Below are positions 31,824 through 42,290 of a DNA stretch of 49,213 nt, in pieces; positions within the stretch are counted from its first letter, which is position 1; each line of letters starts with the position of its first letter. The DNA lies in the NCBI GenBank assembly GCA_902543145.1, contig CACBXG010000009.1, positions 1 to 49,213 of the forward strand. Reading direction: 5' to 3'. Source of the DNA: an uncultured SAR116 cluster alpha proteobacterium. Its GTDB lineage: Bacteria; Pseudomonadota; Alphaproteobacteria; Puniceispirillales; Marisalimonadaceae. Below the pieces are notes generated by a model. It saw only the letters and a program-made list of their open reading frames with translations, made no database searches and was not told the origin of the DNA. A program made the translations under genes and the position numbers.

Positions 31824-33944
31824 TTGATGATCATTACAGCATCACATCTCTACAACAAAATATCTAAATATGACAACTTTGTTTCATTAGAAGCTATTGA
31901 GAAAGCATATAATTTATCAAAAAAAGCACATGCTAATCAATTTCGAGGTAGTGGTGAAGCTTATTTTACTCATCCTTTAGCTGTAGCTGATTATTTAGTT
32001 AATATGAGATTAGACACCTCTACGATTATTACAGCACTGCTTCATGATGTAGTTGAAGATAGCGAATTTACTCTAAAAAATATTGAAGATGAATTTGGAT
32101 CTGAAATATCAAAACTTGTTGACGGAGTTACTAAACTATCAAAGTTAGATTTAAAATTTGGATTTGCTCAAGCTGAAAATTTTCGAAAGCTTCTGTTAGC
32201 ATCTTCTGATGACATAAGGGTCTTGTTAGTAAAATTAGCTGACAGATTACATAATATAAGAACTATTGATGGCATTAAAAACGATACAAAAAGGTCTAAA
32301 ATTTGTTTTGAGACCTTAGAGATTTTTGCTCCATTGGCTGAGCGTTTAGGAATTAATGCTATACAAAGAGAATTAGAAGATAGATGTTTTGCCGTTTTGA
32401 AACCAGAAACACGTGATTCAATATTAAAACGTCTAAAATTGATATATTCTCAAGATGAATTAAATATCCCATACATTACTAATGAAATAGAAACTCTTTT
32501 AAATAAAAATGATATAAAATGCCTGGTAACTGGTAGAATTAAAAGCAGTTATTCAATTTGGAAAAAAATGCAATATAAAAATTTAAGTATGGACCAACTG
32601 TCTGATATAATGGCATTCAGAGTTATTGTTGATGATGTACCTAGTTGCTATAAAAGTCTTGGATTATTGCATCAAGAATATACTGCAATAATGGGGCGTT
32701 TTAAGGATTATATTTCTGCTCCAAAAAGAAATGGTTATCAATCACTTCATTCAAGCTTAATTGGACCCAAGAAAACAAGAATAGAAGTGCAAATAAGAAC
32801 CTCAATTATGAATGAATTTGCTCTTAATGGAGTTGCTGCACATTGGATTTATAAAGAGGGGGGAAAATGGTCTGAAGGCCTAAAATATAAGTGGGTTAGA
32901 GAATTAATTCAAATTATTGAAGAAAGTAGTGAGCCTGAAGAATTTTTAGAAAATACAAAATTAGAGATGTATATTGACCAAATTTTTTGTTTTACGCCAA
33001 AGGGAAATTTAATAATTTTACCAAAAGGAGCAAACGCAATTGACTTCTCATACGCTGTTCATTCTGAAATTGGTAATTCTGCAGTGGGTGCAAAAATAAA
33101 TAATAAAAATAGATTGATAACAACAGAAATTAGAAATGGTGATCAAGTAGAAATTTTAACTTCTAAAAGTGGATTTCCAGATCCAAAATGGATAGAAATA
33201 TGTATTACTGGAAAGGCTAAATCAGCAATAAAAAGATTCATAAGAAATAGAGAGATAAAAGAATTTTTACAATTAGGAACTGCATTATTGCAAAAAGAAT
33301 ATAGACAACAAAATAAAAGAATGCATGAAAAAAGTTTAAGTAGAGTAATTAATGCGTTTAATCTTTCTGACTTGGACGAATTGCTGATTGAAATAGGAAA
33401 AGGAAACATAAAATCTAGAGATGTGTTAAACTTTTTATATCCAAAAAAAGAAAATTTAAAAAACAAATTACCAATATTAAAAAAACCACATTTACAAGAA
33501 ACTATGAAAATTAAGGGTTTGATTTCAGGGATGGCTACACATTATGCACATTGTTGTCATCCACTACCGGGTGAACGGATTGTTGGAATTGTAACTACTG
33601 GAAAAGGGATTACTGTTCATGCTTTAGATTGTTTTGCACTAGAGAAATTTAATGATATGCCTGAGGTATGGCTTGAAATTTCATGGGAAAGAGAGGGTGA
33701 ATCTTTTCATAAAGGCAGTCTGGTAACAATTTTGTCAAATGAGCCTGGAAGTTTAGCAGACGTTACTAAAATAATAAGTTTAAATGAAGGAAATATATCT
33801 AATATTCAAGTGGTTTCGAGAGACTTAGATTTTTATAAATTTAATATTGATTTAGAAGTTAGAAATTTAAGTCATTTAAATCAAATAATTGCAGCAATAA
33901 GGTTGTCTCATTTTGTAGAAAGTGTACAAAGAGGTAAGGATTAG
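31824..33944 (+). CDS. rsh: Bifunctional (p)ppGpp synthetase/hydrolase (Rsh)
   Basis: A 706-residue long RelA/SpoT homologue controlling the stringent response. The HD hydrolase domain keeps all metal ligands: H50, H74-D75 (LLHDVVED) and D140 (LADRLHN). The synthetase domain keeps GRIKSSYSIWKKM and GRFKDYISAPKRNGYQSLH. A TGS domain (FTPKGNLIILPKGANAIDFS), a CCHPLPG zinc-finger region and a C-terminal ACT domain (NEPGSLADVTKII) follow. Both activities should be present. It is the only Rsh gene seen here, as expected for the group. Confidence 0.95.
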   Translation: MMIITASHLYNKISKYDNFVSLEAIEKAYNLSKKAHANQFRGSGEAYFTHPLAVADYLVNMRLDTSTIITALLHDVVEDSEFTLKNIEDEFGSEISKLVDGVTKLSKLDLKFGFAQAENFRKLLLASSDDIRVLLVKLADRLHNIRTIDGIKNDTKRSKICFETLEIFAPLAERLGINAIQRELEDRCFAVLKPETRDSILKRLKLIYSQDELNIPYITNEIETLLNKNDIKCLVTGRIKSSYSIWKKMQYKNLSMDQLSDIMAFRVIVDDVPSCYKSLGLLHQEYTAIMGRFKDYISAPKRNGYQSLHSSLIGPKKTRIEVQIRTSIMNEFALNGVAAHWIYKEGGKWSEGLKYKWVRELIQIIEESSEPEEFLENTKLEMYIDQIFCFTPKGNLIILPKGANAIDFSYAVHSEIGNSAVGAKINNKNRLITTEIRNGDQVEILTSKSGFPDPKWIEICITGKAKSAIKRFIRNREIKEFLQLGTALLQKEYRQQNKRMHEKSLSRVINAFNLSDLDELLIEIGKGNIKSRDVLNFLYPKKENLKNKLPILKKPHLQETMKIKGLISGMATHYAHCCHPLPGERIVGIVTTGKGITVHALDCFALEKFNDMPEVWLEISWEREGESFHKGSLVTILSNEPGSLADVTKIISLNEGNISNIQVVSRDLDFYKFNIDLEVRNLSHLNQIIAAIRLSHFVESVQRGKD

Positions 33945-34455
33945 GTGGAGTTTTTATATAATAAATTTTAATTTATATTACAGAAATTTATTAAGTAAGG
34001 TTAAAAGAAACATATCTTATTATAAATTAAGATTAGCTCGGTTACCTGACTCTAATTATGCTATCTCTTCAGGCTTTGCATGTGGGGCTACAGTATCTTT
34101 TACACCTCTTCTGGGACTTCATTTTGTTTTAGCTGTAATTTTTGCTTATTTGATAAGGGGGAACTTTATAGCTGCATTGATTGGAACAGTAGTTGGAAAT
34201 CCTATAACTTTTCCATTCATTTGGGGATTAATATATAAAATTGGCTCTTATTTTACAAATATTAATTTACAGAAAATAACTCATGAAATAAATTTTGAAA
34301 TGATATTAAACCAAACTTATGAGATCTTTTTCCCAATGCTTGTAGGTGGTATTATCATAGCGCCGTTGGTTTGGATAATAACTTACTATGTTATTTATAG
34401 TTTTATTGCTTCGTTCAAGAAAAGAAGAAATAAAAAAAACAAAAGGTTATTATAA
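33922..34455 (+). CDS. DUF2062 family membrane protein
   Basis: A 177-residue protein with a basic N-terminal part and DUF2062 helices. Recognisable pieces are AISSGFACGATVSFTPLLGL, IRGNFIAALIGTVVGNPITF and a C-terminal helix ending in a KKRRNKKNKR tail. The GTG start at 33922 overlaps the rsh end by 23 bases; a shorter start cannot be excluded because no ATG is available. Its last base overlaps pdxJ (TAATG). Function is unknown, but position between rsh and pdxJ is conserved in alphaproteobacteria. Confidence 0.8.
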   Translation: MYKEVRIRWSFYIINFNLYYRNLLSKVKRNISYYKLRLARLPDSNYAISSGFACGATVSFTPLLGLHFVLAVIFAYLIRGNFIAALIGTVVGNPITFPFIWGLIYKIGSYFTNINLQKITHEINFEMILNQTYEIFFPMLVGGIIIAPLVWIITYYVIYSFIASFKKRRNKKNKRLL

Positions 34456-35192
34456 TGAATAGATATGTTAGATTAGGAATAAATATTGACCATGTTGCTA
34501 CATTAAGGAATGCTCGTGGAGAAAATTATCCAGAAGTTACAGAAGCTGCAAAAATTGTTGAAAAATCAGGTGCAGATTTAGTAACTGTTCATGTAAGAGA
34601 AGATAGGAGACATGTTAATGAAAAGGATTTAGGCGATATTTTGAATGTTATAAATATTCCTGTTAATCTTGAAATTGCAGCAAACTCAGAAATGGCCAAT
34701 ATTGCGTTTCAATACAAGCCTAAATGTGTATGCTTTGTTCCAGAAAAGCGACAAGAAATTACTACAGAAGGTGGTTTAGATGTAGTAAATAATTTTGATA
34801 AGTTAAAAAAAATTCTTAAATTATTCTCTAAAAATAATATAAACGTAGCTATTTTTATTGATCCAGATAAAGATCAATTAATTGCCACTCAAAAATTAGG
34901 TGTAAAAACAATCGAGTTTCATACTGGTAGTTACGCAAATGCCTTCATAAAGAAAAATAATGTTGAATTAGAATTAAAAAAAATTATTGAAAGCACTGCT
35001 TTTGCAAAAAAATTGGGTTTAAATTGTCATGCCGGTCACGGTTTAACCTATAATAATGTTAGTTCGATTGTATCGATAAACGATATTGTGGAATTGAATA
35101 TAGGACATTTTATTATAGCTAATTCTATTTTTGAAGGGTTAGAAAATTCAATATTAAAAATGCGTAAAATAATTTCAGAAACGATTAAATGA
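34455..35192 (+). CDS. pdxJ: Pyridoxine 5'-phosphate synthase
   Basis: A 245-residue TIM-barrel enzyme that condenses 1-deoxyxylulose-5-phosphate with 3-amino-2-oxopropyl phosphate to pyridoxine 5'-phosphate. Typical stretches are GINIDHVATLRNARG, TVHVREDRRHV, the active-site Glu in VNLEIAAN, CFVPEKRQE, NCHAGHGLTY and ELNIGHFIIA. It is the deoxyxylulose-dependent route to vitamin B6. Start and stop both overlap neighbours (TAATG with DUF2062, ATGA with acpS). Confidence 0.95.
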   Translation: MNRYVRLGINIDHVATLRNARGENYPEVTEAAKIVEKSGADLVTVHVREDRRHVNEKDLGDILNVINIPVNLEIAANSEMANIAFQYKPKCVCFVPEKRQEITTEGGLDVVNNFDKLKKILKLFSKNNINVAIFIDPDKDQLIATQKLGVKTIEFHTGSYANAFIKKNNVELELKKIIESTAFAKKLGLNCHAGHGLTYNNVSSIVSINDIVELNIGHFIIANSIFEGLENSILKMRKIISETIK

Positions 35193-35596
35193 TTATTGGT
35201 ATCGGAACAGACATCTTAAATATAGAAAGACTCAACAAAATTTTAAATAAACATGATCAAAAATTTATTGATCGTATTTATGGGAAGAATGAGATTAAAA
35301 TTTCTAAGAGTAAAACAATAAATTCTATAAATTATTTTGGAAAAAGATTTTCAGCCAAAGAAGCAACTTGGAAGGCCTTAAGTCCTACTAGAGGCGACGG
35401 ACTATTTTTTAAAGAAATAGAAATATTAAATGAAATAAATGGAAGGCCATATTTATTTTTTTCAGGTAAAGCAAAACAATTTATTGAAAAAAAAGAGAAA
35501 AATTTAAAAGCTAAATTAAAATTTGACATTTCTCTGTCAGATGATCCTCCATTTGTTATTTCTTTTGTTGTTATTTCACTTGCTCCTTATGTTTAG
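35189..35596 (+). CDS. acpS: Holo-[acyl-carrier-protein] synthase
   Basis: A 135-residue 4'-phosphopantetheinyl transferase that activates acyl carrier protein with CoA. The metal-binding Asp is in GIGTDILNIERL and the second signature is FSAKEATWKALSPTRG; both are intact. Length is normal for the trimeric AcpS group. It starts inside the pdxJ stop (ATGA overlap), the usual pdxJ-acpS coupling. Confidence 0.95.
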   Translation: MIIGIGTDILNIERLNKILNKHDQKFIDRIYGKNEIKISKSKTINSINYFGKRFSAKEATWKALSPTRGDGLFFKEIEILNEINGRPYLFFSGKAKQFIEKKEKNLKAKLKFDISLSDDPPFVISFVVISLAPYV

Positions 35597-35648
35597 CTAT
35601 TGCATAAAGTAAATTATTTATACAACATATCCATTTGGAGAATATTTT

Positions 35649-36374
35649 ATGAAGAATTCTTTTAAAGAGCTATCTAAAACCCTTTTAATTGCTGGCTCGA
35701 TAGCAATTATTTTTCGCTCTATTTTTTTTGAACCATTTAATATTCCATCAGGCTCTATGATACCAACATTATTGGTTGGTGATTATTTATTTGTGTCAAA
35801 ATACTCATATGGTTATTCAAAATATAGTTTCCCATTTGGATTAGGACCTATAAAAGATAGAGTATTATATAAAACTCCACAAAGGGGAGATGTGATTGTT
35901 TTTAGAAAACCAGGAGATGAAACAATTGATTATATCAAAAGGTTGGTTGCAATTCCAAATGACACAGTACAAGTGAAAGAAGGCATTCTTTATATTAATT
36001 CAAAAAAAACTAAAAGAATAAAGACTAATATAGGGATAATGAAAAATGTATTTGGTGATGAAAAAGTTTTTACACAATATGATGAGGTTTTTGAAGGATC
36101 AAAATCTCATCAGATAATTGAGGCTAGTGATAATGATCCATTTGACGATACTATTTTATTCAAAGTACCACCAAACCATTTTTTCTTCATGGGTGATAAT
36201 AGAGATAACAGTAGGGATAGTAGAACACCAGAGGTTGGCTTTGTTCCAAAGAAAAATTTAATTGGCAAGGCTGAAATTATTTTTTTCTCTCATAATAGTT
36301 CAGCTTCAATTTTTGAGTTTTGGAAGTGGCACAAAGCAATAAGATTTTCAAGAATTGGCAAGGTTATAGAATAA
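35649..36374 (+). CDS. lepB: Signal peptidase I
   Basis: A 241-residue membrane protease that removes Sec signal peptides. One N-terminal anchor (about 9-27) precedes the nucleophile S36 (PSGSMIPTL) and the general base K97 (YIKRLVAIP). The late motif GDNRDNSRDSR is also complete. A GGAG site lies 8 bases before the ATG. The stop overlaps the rnc start (TAATG), conserving the lepB-rnc-era order. Confidence 0.95.
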   Translation: MKNSFKELSKTLLIAGSIAIIFRSIFFEPFNIPSGSMIPTLLVGDYLFVSKYSYGYSKYSFPFGLGPIKDRVLYKTPQRGDVIVFRKPGDETIDYIKRLVAIPNDTVQVKEGILYINSKKTKRIKTNIGIMKNVFGDEKVFTQYDEVFEGSKSHQIIEASDNDPFDDTILFKVPPNHFFFMGDNRDNSRDSRTPEVGFVPKKNLIGKAEIIFFSHNSSASIFEFWKWHKAIRFSRIGKVIE

Positions 36375-37045
36375 TGTGTATCGATAAATTAGAAAAACAG
36401 ATTAATTATAAGTTTAAAAATATTACTTTGTTAGAAGAAGCAATAACACATTCTAGTTTTCAAAAAAACAATTTGAAAATTCATAAAAAAAATTATGAAA
36501 GATTAGAGTTTCTTGGTGATAGAGTTTTAGGTTTGGTGTTATCAGAATATCTATTTAAAACTTTTCCTAAAGCCAAAGAAGGTGCTTTAGATAATTATTT
36601 TCAAAAATTTGCAAATCAAGATAATTTATTTAATTATGCAAAAAAAATAAATCTTTCTAAATTTTTAAAAACACAAAAAGGTGATAATTTAGAAAATAAT
36701 AAATCTATATTGAGTGATGTTGTTGAAGCAATAATAGGTGCAATTTATATTGATACAGGATTAAATAATTGTAAAAATTTTATAATAAATAACATTATTG
36801 ACAAAAATTTAATTTATTCTGAACCCCAAAAACATCCTAAATCCATACTTCAAGAATTTTGTTTACATCAATATAATACTCTACCCAAATATAGTATTTT
36901 AAATAAATCTGGAAATGAACATCAACCTATTTACGAAGTTTCTGTATGTGTTGAAAATCATGATGTGGTTTCTGCAACGGGTACTAATTTAAAAAAAGCT
37001 AAAGAAGCTGCGGCAACAAAATTATTAAATATTTTAAAAATTTAA
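36374..37045 (+). CDS. rnc: Ribonuclease III
   Basis: A 223-residue dsRNA endonuclease for rRNA and mRNA processing. I use the ATG at 36374, overlapping the lepB stop by one base, because upstream in-frame codons lie inside lepB and add nothing conserved. The catalytic signature ERLEFLGDRVLGLVLSEYL is at about 42-60 and the second acidic motif is SDVVEAIIGAIYID. A C-terminal dsRNA-binding domain ends in the basic KKAKEAAATKLL helix. Confidence 0.94.
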   Translation: MCIDKLEKQINYKFKNITLLEEAITHSSFQKNNLKIHKKNYERLEFLGDRVLGLVLSEYLFKTFPKAKEGALDNYFQKFANQDNLFNYAKKINLSKFLKTQKGDNLENNKSILSDVVEAIIGAIYIDTGLNNCKNFIINNIIDKNLIYSEPQKHPKSILQEFCLHQYNTLPKYSILNKSGNEHQPIYEVSVCVENHDVVSATGTNLKKAKEAAATKLLNILKI

Positions 37046-37075
37046 AGTTATTAAAAAAAGTGGTGTATTATTAAT

Positions 37076-37993
37076 TTGGTAAAAATAGACTTTAAATCAG
37101 GGTTTGTTAATTTGGTAGGAATTCCAAACTCAGGTAAATCTACTCTTATAAATAAATTAGTAGGCAGAAAAATTTCTATAGTATCTCATAAAGTACAAAC
37201 TACTAGATTTTGTATTAGAGGAATATGTAATTTTCATTTGTCTAACAAATTGAAATCTCAAATAATTTTTGTTGATACACCTGGTATATTTTTACCTAAA
37301 AGAAGACTTGAAAAAGCCATGGTAAGAGCTGTATGGTCCGAGTTAAATTTAACTGATAAAGTAGTCTTTATTCATGATGTTTTAAAAAAATTAGACAAAA
37401 ACACTAAAGAAATAATTGAAAAAATTTTTCAAATAAAATCAGATGTGATTTTAGTATTGAATAAAATTGATTTGTTACCTAAAGAAATACTACTTAAAAA
37501 AATTTCAGATATAAATAATTTATATAACTTTGAAGAAACATTTTTAATTTCTGCTAAAAATGGAAGTGGTTGTAACAAGTTATTAGAATATTTAGCAATA
37601 AAAATGCCAGAGCATTCTTTTTTCTACGATGAAAATACTATTTCAGATTTGCCTAAATCAATTTTAGCCTCTGAAATCACAAGGGAAAAGTTGTTTAAAA
37701 ATCTTAATCAAGAGTTACCATATAACCTTACGGTTGAAACAGAAAAATGGGTAATTAATACTGATAAAAGTATAAATATCCAGCAGACAATATACATTAA
37801 TAAACAAAGCTACAAACCGATAATATTAGGAAAACAAGGTCAAAATATAAAAAGAATTGGCAATTTGGCTCGTAAAGAACTTGAAAAATTGTTAGATTGC
37901 AAAATTCATTTATTTTTGTATGTAAAATTTAAAAAAAATTGGATGGATGACTTATCTAAATATTCATCTATTGGTTTGAATTATAATGCCTGA
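37076..37993 (+). CDS. era: GTPase Era
   Basis: A 305-residue GTPase needed for 16S rRNA maturation and 30S assembly. G1 is GIPNSGKST (15-23), G2 lies in KVQTTRFCIRG, G3 is DTPG (67-70) and G4 is NKID (129-132). The C-terminal KH domain holds ILGKQGQNIKRIG, the GxxG RNA-binding loop. The start is TTG at 37076; no ATG precedes G1. It overlaps recO by eight bases. Confidence 0.94.
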   Translation: MVKIDFKSGFVNLVGIPNSGKSTLINKLVGRKISIVSHKVQTTRFCIRGICNFHLSNKLKSQIIFVDTPGIFLPKRRLEKAMVRAVWSELNLTDKVVFIHDVLKKLDKNTKEIIEKIFQIKSDVILVLNKIDLLPKEILLKKISDINNLYNFEETFLISAKNGSGCNKLLEYLAIKMPEHSFFYDENTISDLPKSILASEITREKLFKNLNQELPYNLTVETEKWVINTDKSINIQQTIYINKQSYKPIILGKQGQNIKRIGNLARKELEKLLDCKIHLFLYVKFKKNWMDDLSKYSSIGLNYNA

Positions 37994-38744
37994 ATGGAAT
38001 GATGTTGGTATAGTATTATCTGCAAAAAAATATGGTGAAAAAGGTCTGATCATTAATATTTTGTCAGAAAATCATGGACGTTATGTAGGTTGGCTTAATA
38101 ATTATAAAACAAAAAGTGTTTTATTTAGTGTTCAACCTGGAAATTTAGTTAAAGTATTTTGGAAATCTAGAATAACTGAACAAATGGGTAGCTTTAAAAT
38201 TGAACTGATTTCTTCAATTTCAGGAAAGATTTTTGACGAAAAACTTAAATTACAAGCCTTAAATTCATTATGTTCTTTGTTAGAAAAATTTTTACCTGAA
38301 AGACAAAATTATTTTGAGGTTTTTAATGCAACAAAGGCCTTTTTAAATGTTATTGTTATGAATGATGAAATAGATAATAAACAATGGATTAAAGGGTATG
38401 TCAAATGGGAAATTGGATTATTATCATCAATTGGTTTTTCTTTAGACTTAAAACAATGCGCTGTAACAGGACAAAAAAACGATTTATGTTATGTAAGCCC
38501 AAAAACTGGCAAAGCAGTATCTAAGGAAGGTGCTGGAAAATTCGCTCCTAAACTCTTAAAATTACCAATGTTTTTAGGAGGCACAAAAGTTATTGGATCA
38601 AGTCTTCATGAGGAGATTATTATGGGACTAAATATAACAACTTATTTCTTCAAAAATAAATTATTATTATCTATAAATGACTCTAGAATTATGCATTTAC
38701 CAAATCCTAGAGACAGATTAGAAAACATGATTAAAAAAATATAA
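37986..38744 (+). CDS. recO: DNA repair protein RecO
   Basis: A 252-residue recombination mediator that helps load RecA on SSB-coated gaps with RecR. The N-terminal OB domain has [20 protein letters not shown] and HGRYVGWL. The helical C-terminal domain ends with [13 protein letters not shown]. The usual CxxC zinc pairs are reduced (single Cys in [21 protein letters not shown]), as in many alphaproteobacterial RecO. It is coupled to era by overlap. Confidence 0.9.
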   Translation: MPEWNDVGIVLSAKKYGEKGLIINILSENHGRYVGWLNNYKTKSVLFSVQPGNLVKVFWKSRITEQMGSFKIELISSISGKIFDEKLKLQALNSLCSLLEKFLPERQNYFEVFNATKAFLNVIVMNDEIDNKQWIKGYVKWEIGLLSSIGFSLDLKQCAVTGQKNDLCYVSPKTGKAVSKEGAGKFAPKLLKLPMFLGGTKVIGSSLHEEIIMGLNITTYFFKNKLLLSINDSRIMHLPNPRDRLENMIKKI

Positions 38745-38761
38745 TTTTTGAGAGTTATTTA

Positions 38762-40978
38762 ATGGAAAATGAAGAATTACAAAATGAAAATATAAGCCTT
38801 ACTCCTTTTTCAAAAGCAATTTCTGAACGATATCTTGCATATGCATTATCAACAATAACTTCAAGATCTTTGCCAGACGTAAGAGATGGCTTAAAGCCTG
38901 TTCATAGAAGAGTTTTGTTTGCGATGATGCAATTAAAACTAAATTATAACGTATCATTCAAAAAGTCTGCTCGTGTTGTAGGTGATGTAATGGGAAAATT
39001 TCATCCTCATGGGGATGCTGCAATTTATGATTCTATGGTACGGATGGCCCAGGACTTTGCGTTGAGATATCCTTTAGTTGATGGTCAGGGTAATTTTGGT
39101 AATATCGATGGAGATAACGCGGCAGCCATGAGATATACTGAGGCAAGAATGTCTAAGGCTGCAGAATTATTATTAGCTGATATTGATAAAGATACGGTAG
39201 ATTTTAGAGTTACTTATGATGATGAGGGAAAAGAGCCTGTTGTATTGCCTTCAGCTTTTCCTAATTTATTGGCTAATGGATCGCAAGGTATTGCAGTAGG
39301 TATGGCAACTTCAATTCCTCCTCATAATATGTACGAATTAATTGATGCTCTTATTCATTTAATCAAATTTCCAAATGCTTCTGATACAACGATTTCTAAT
39401 TTTGTAAAAGGACCAGATTTTCCTACTGGAGGTATTTTAGTTGAACCAAAATTATCAATTGAAAACTCTTACAAAAATGGAAAAGGAAGTTTTAGATTAA
39501 GAGCTAGGTGGAATATTGAAAATATGAAAGGCGGACAATGGAAAATAATTATAAGTGAAATCCCCTATCAAGTACAAAAAAGTAGATTGTTAGAAAAAAT
39601 CTCTGAGTTAATGGATAATAAATCTCTTCCTATGCTTTCTGATATAAGAGATGAAAGTACAGAAAATATTAGAATAGTTATTGAGCCAAAAAGTCGAAAT
39701 TTATCACCTGAAATGATTATGGAAACGCTTTTTAAAAGAACCGACTTAGAGGTTAGGATTTCCCTAAATTTAAATGTAATTGATAAAAAAAATATACCTG
39801 GAGTAAAATCTTTAAAAGAAGCACTAAAATCTTGGTTAGATCATAGACAGATCATTCTGCAGAGAAAAAGTAAATATAGATTAAATCAAATTGAAAATAG
39901 AATTAATATTTTGAATGGTTATATAATTGTATATTTAAACCTTGATAAAGTAATAGAAATTATAAGAGAAGAAGACAATCCTAAGGTGGTTTTAATATCC
40001 TATTTTAAGATTAACGAAATTCAGGCTAATGCTATTTTAGATATGCGTCTACGTTCACTTAGAAAGTTAGAGGAAATTGAACTTAGAAATGAACTTAGTA
40101 AATTAGAAAATGAACAAAATAACCTAAATGAAATTTTAGATAATATTGACGTTCAATGGAAAGAAATTCATTCAGAAATAAAAAATCTTAAGAAAGATTT
40201 TCAAGATATTTCAAATCGAAAAACAGAAATTAGTGACTTACCTCTAGTTGAAGAATTTGATGAAGATCAATTTGTAACTAAAGAACCAATTACAATCATT
40301 TTATCTGATCAAGGTTGGATTAGAACTCATAAAAGTCATTTAAATGATGATGTCGAACTTAAATATAGGGAAGGTGATAAAGATAAATTTAAGATACATG
40401 CCTTTACCACTGATAAAATAATTTTCTTTGCGGACAATGGAAGGTTTTATAGTGTTTCTGCAAACAAGCTTCCTTCTGGAAGAGGGTTTGGAGAGCCTAT
40501 ATCTCTTATTATAGATCTCAAAGCAGAAGATAAAATAATATCTTACTTTCCATTTTTTGAAGGAAATATAGTTTTAGCACTTGAGTCAGGTCATGGTTTT
40601 AAAATTAATACTTCAAATATTGTTGCACAGACAAAATCTGGAAAACAAATATTAAATGTCAAAAGTGATAATAAAGCAAAAATATGTAAAATAATTCAAG
40701 GAGACACTATTGCTGTTGTTGGAAATAATAGAAAACTATTAGTATATCCAATAGATGAAGTTCCAGAATTAAATAAAGGGAAAGGTGTTATACTTCAAAG
40801 GTATAAAGATGGTACATTGTCTGATATAACCACATTTAACAAAAAAGATGGAATAATTTGGAAAATGACTGGTGGACGTAAGAGAACAGAAAAAGATTTA
40901 TTAACATGGCAGGGTAAAAGAGGTGGTGCAGGTAGGATGGTCCCTAATGGCTTTCCAAGACCACCCATTTTTAATTAG
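38762..40978 (+). CDS. parC: DNA topoisomerase IV subunit A
   Basis: A 738-residue subunit that breaks and rejoins DNA to decatenate chromosomes. The catalytic tyrosine is Y125 in [10 protein letters not shown]; the winged-helix region has [13 protein letters not shown] tower, a coiled-coil gate (about 370-500) and a C-terminal DNA-wrapping domain follow, ending GFPRPPIFN. parE is not in the window. It closes the plus-strand housekeeping run; the next 167 bases hold the TRAP promoter region. Confidence 0.95.
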   Translation: MENEELQNENISLTPFSKAISERYLAYALSTITSRSLPDVRDGLKPVHRRVLFAMMQLKLNYNVSFKKSARVVGDVMGKFHPHGDAAIYDSMVRMAQDFALRYPLVDGQGNFGNIDGDNAAAMRYTEARMSKAAELLLADIDKDTVDFRVTYDDEGKEPVVLPSAFPNLLANGSQGIAVGMATSIPPHNMYELIDALIHLIKFPNASDTTISNFVKGPDFPTGGILVEPKLSIENSYKNGKGSFRLRARWNIENMKGGQWKIIISEIPYQVQKSRLLEKISELMDNKSLPMLSDIRDESTENIRIVIEPKSRNLSPEMIMETLFKRTDLEVRISLNLNVIDKKNIPGVKSLKEALKSWLDHRQIILQRKSKYRLNQIENRINILNGYIIVYLNLDKVIEIIREEDNPKVVLISYFKINEIQANAILDMRLRSLRKLEEIELRNELSKLENEQNNLNEILDNIDVQWKEIHSEIKNLKKDFQDISNRKTEISDLPLVEEFDEDQFVTKEPITIILSDQGWIRTHKSHLNDDVELKYREGDKDKFKIHAFTTDKIIFFADNGRFYSVSANKLPSGRGFGEPISLIIDLKAEDKIISYFPFFEGNIVLALESGHGFKINTSNIVAQTKSGKQILNVKSDNKAKICKIIQGDTIAVVGNNRKLLVYPIDEVPELNKGKGVILQRYKDGTLSDITTFNKKDGIIWKMTGGRKRTEKDLLTWQGKRGGAGRMVPNGFPRPPIFN

Positions 40979-41132
40979 TTTTAAGCTTTCAAATAAATAA
41001 AATTAATATTGATCAATCTTTAAGCGATTTTGATTAAAATTAATTTATTTGTTTTTTATGTAATAATTATCTTTTATTAACATTTATTTTGTGTAGTAAT
41101 ATATTCATAAATTCAAATTAATAATACTTAAT

Positions 41133-41138
41133 GGGAGG
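41133..41138 (+). promoter_or_regulatory. Strong ribosome-binding site for the TRAP binding protein
   Basis: GGGAGG seven bases before the ATG at 41146 rules out the in-frame ATG at 41131, which overlaps the site itself. Together with the site at 8622 it shows that binding-protein genes have the strongest translation signals in the window. Confidence 0.7.
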
Positions 41139-41145
41139 ACGTTTA

Positions 41146-42246
41146 ATGAAACGTAGAGATTTTATATCGAAAGCAGGTGTTGGCGTGGTAGCAGGTGTTG
41201 CTGGCGCATCTGCATTATCTGCACCTGCTGTAGCAGGAGGCCATAAAGAGATTAATATCGTATCAACTTGGCCTAGAGATTTTCCAGGTTTAGGATTATC
41301 AGCTCAAAGATTATCAGCAAGAATTACAGAGTTATCAAAAGGTAAGTTAAAGGTCAATTACTTCGCTGCAGGTGAAAAAGTTGGAGCATTTGACGTTTTT
41401 GACGAAGTTGCATCTGGAAATTCACAAGCTTACATTGCTGCAGATTATTATTGGAAAGGTAAGCATCCTGGTTTTGCTTATTTTACAGCCGTACCATTTG
41501 GTATGACTACTGTTGAATGGAATGCATGGATTAAGTTTGGTGGTGGACAACAGCTTTGGGATAAAATGTCAGGTGAGTTTGGTTTAAAAGCGCTTCCATG
41601 TGGTGGAACTGGCACGCAAGCTGGTGGATGGTTTAATAAAGAAATCAACTCTAGTGAAGATCTAAAAGGACTTAAAATGAGAATTCCTGGATTAGGTGGT
41701 ACAGTTATGTCAAAATTAGGTGCTTCTCCAGTCTCATTACCAGGTGGTCAAATATATGAAAATTTAGTATCAGGCTCTATCGATGCTACAGAGTGGGTAG
41801 GACCTTACAATGATTATTTCATGAAATTTTATGAAGCTGCTAAATATTACTATACAGGTGGTATGCATGAGCCAGGTTCATGTCTAGCTTTAGCATTTAA
41901 TGCAAGTTTCTGGGGTAAGTTAACAGATAATGAAAAGGCTCTTATTACTGCCGCTTCCATGGAAGAACATGCAGCTCAATATGAAGAAACATGTGCTAAA
42001 AATGGTGAGTATCTTGCAAAACTTATTAATGAACATGGTACTAAGGTAAAATCATTTAATGATGATGTATGGGATTCATTTGGAGAGGCTGCAGCAGAAG
42101 TTTTTGAAGAAACAAGAAATCATTCTGCATTAGCTAAAGAAATAGATGATGCTTATCAAGCATTTTTAAAAGAATGCGGAAGTATGATGGCAAAGTTTGA
42201 AATATCATACGTTAACCAAAGAAATAGAGTCTTAGGACTTTCATAA
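41146..42246 (+). CDS. TRAP transporter solute-binding protein (DctP family), Tat exported
   Basis: A 366-residue periplasmic binding protein of the mannitol/chloroaromatic-type (FcbT1-like) TRAP group. The N-terminus has a twin-arginine motif MKRRDFISKAG, a hydrophobic stretch and an ALSAPAVAGG cleavage region, so export is by Tat. The mature part has VSTWPRDFPGLG and the family's GLKMRIPGLGGTVMSKLGAS and TEWVGPYND segments, which line the carboxylate site. The ligand is probably an organic acid, not identified. GGGAGG supports the start. A hairpin separates it from dctQ. Confidence 0.9.
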   Translation: MKRRDFISKAGVGVVAGVAGASALSAPAVAGGHKEINIVSTWPRDFPGLGLSAQRLSARITELSKGKLKVNYFAAGEKVGAFDVFDEVASGNSQAYIAADYYWKGKHPGFAYFTAVPFGMTTVEWNAWIKFGGGQQLWDKMSGEFGLKALPCGGTGTQAGGWFNKEINSSEDLKGLKMRIPGLGGTVMSKLGASPVSLPGGQIYENLVSGSIDATEWVGPYNDYFMKFYEAAKYYYTGGMHEPGSCLALAFNASFWGKLTDNEKALITAASMEEHAAQYEETCAKNGEYLAKLINEHGTKVKSFNDDVWDSFGEAAAEVFEETRNHSALAKEIDDAYQAFLKECGSMMAKFEISYVNQRNRVLGLS

Positions 42247-42256
42247 AATAATAACT

Positions 42257-42281
42257 AGAGGTCAGCTAAGAGCTGACCTCT
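42257..42281 (+). promoter_or_regulatory. Intercistronic hairpin between dctP and dctQ
   Basis: AGAGGTCAGCT, loop AAG, AGCTGACCTCT form a perfect 11-bp stem ten bases after the binding-protein stop. No T tract follows, so a 3' stabiliser or processing element that raises binding-protein mRNA over permease mRNA is more likely than a full terminator. Confidence 0.7.
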
Positions 42282-42290
42282 ATTCAAAAA

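Noticed and set aside
33143-33466. 107-codon minus-strand frame within rsh.
   Set aside because: Antisense to a continuous, family-matching Rsh sequence; no start signal.
36320-36373. Upstream in-frame ATG extending RNase III by 18 residues into lepB.
   Set aside because: The added residues are only lepB read in another frame; the TAATG start at 36374 gives the standard N-terminus.
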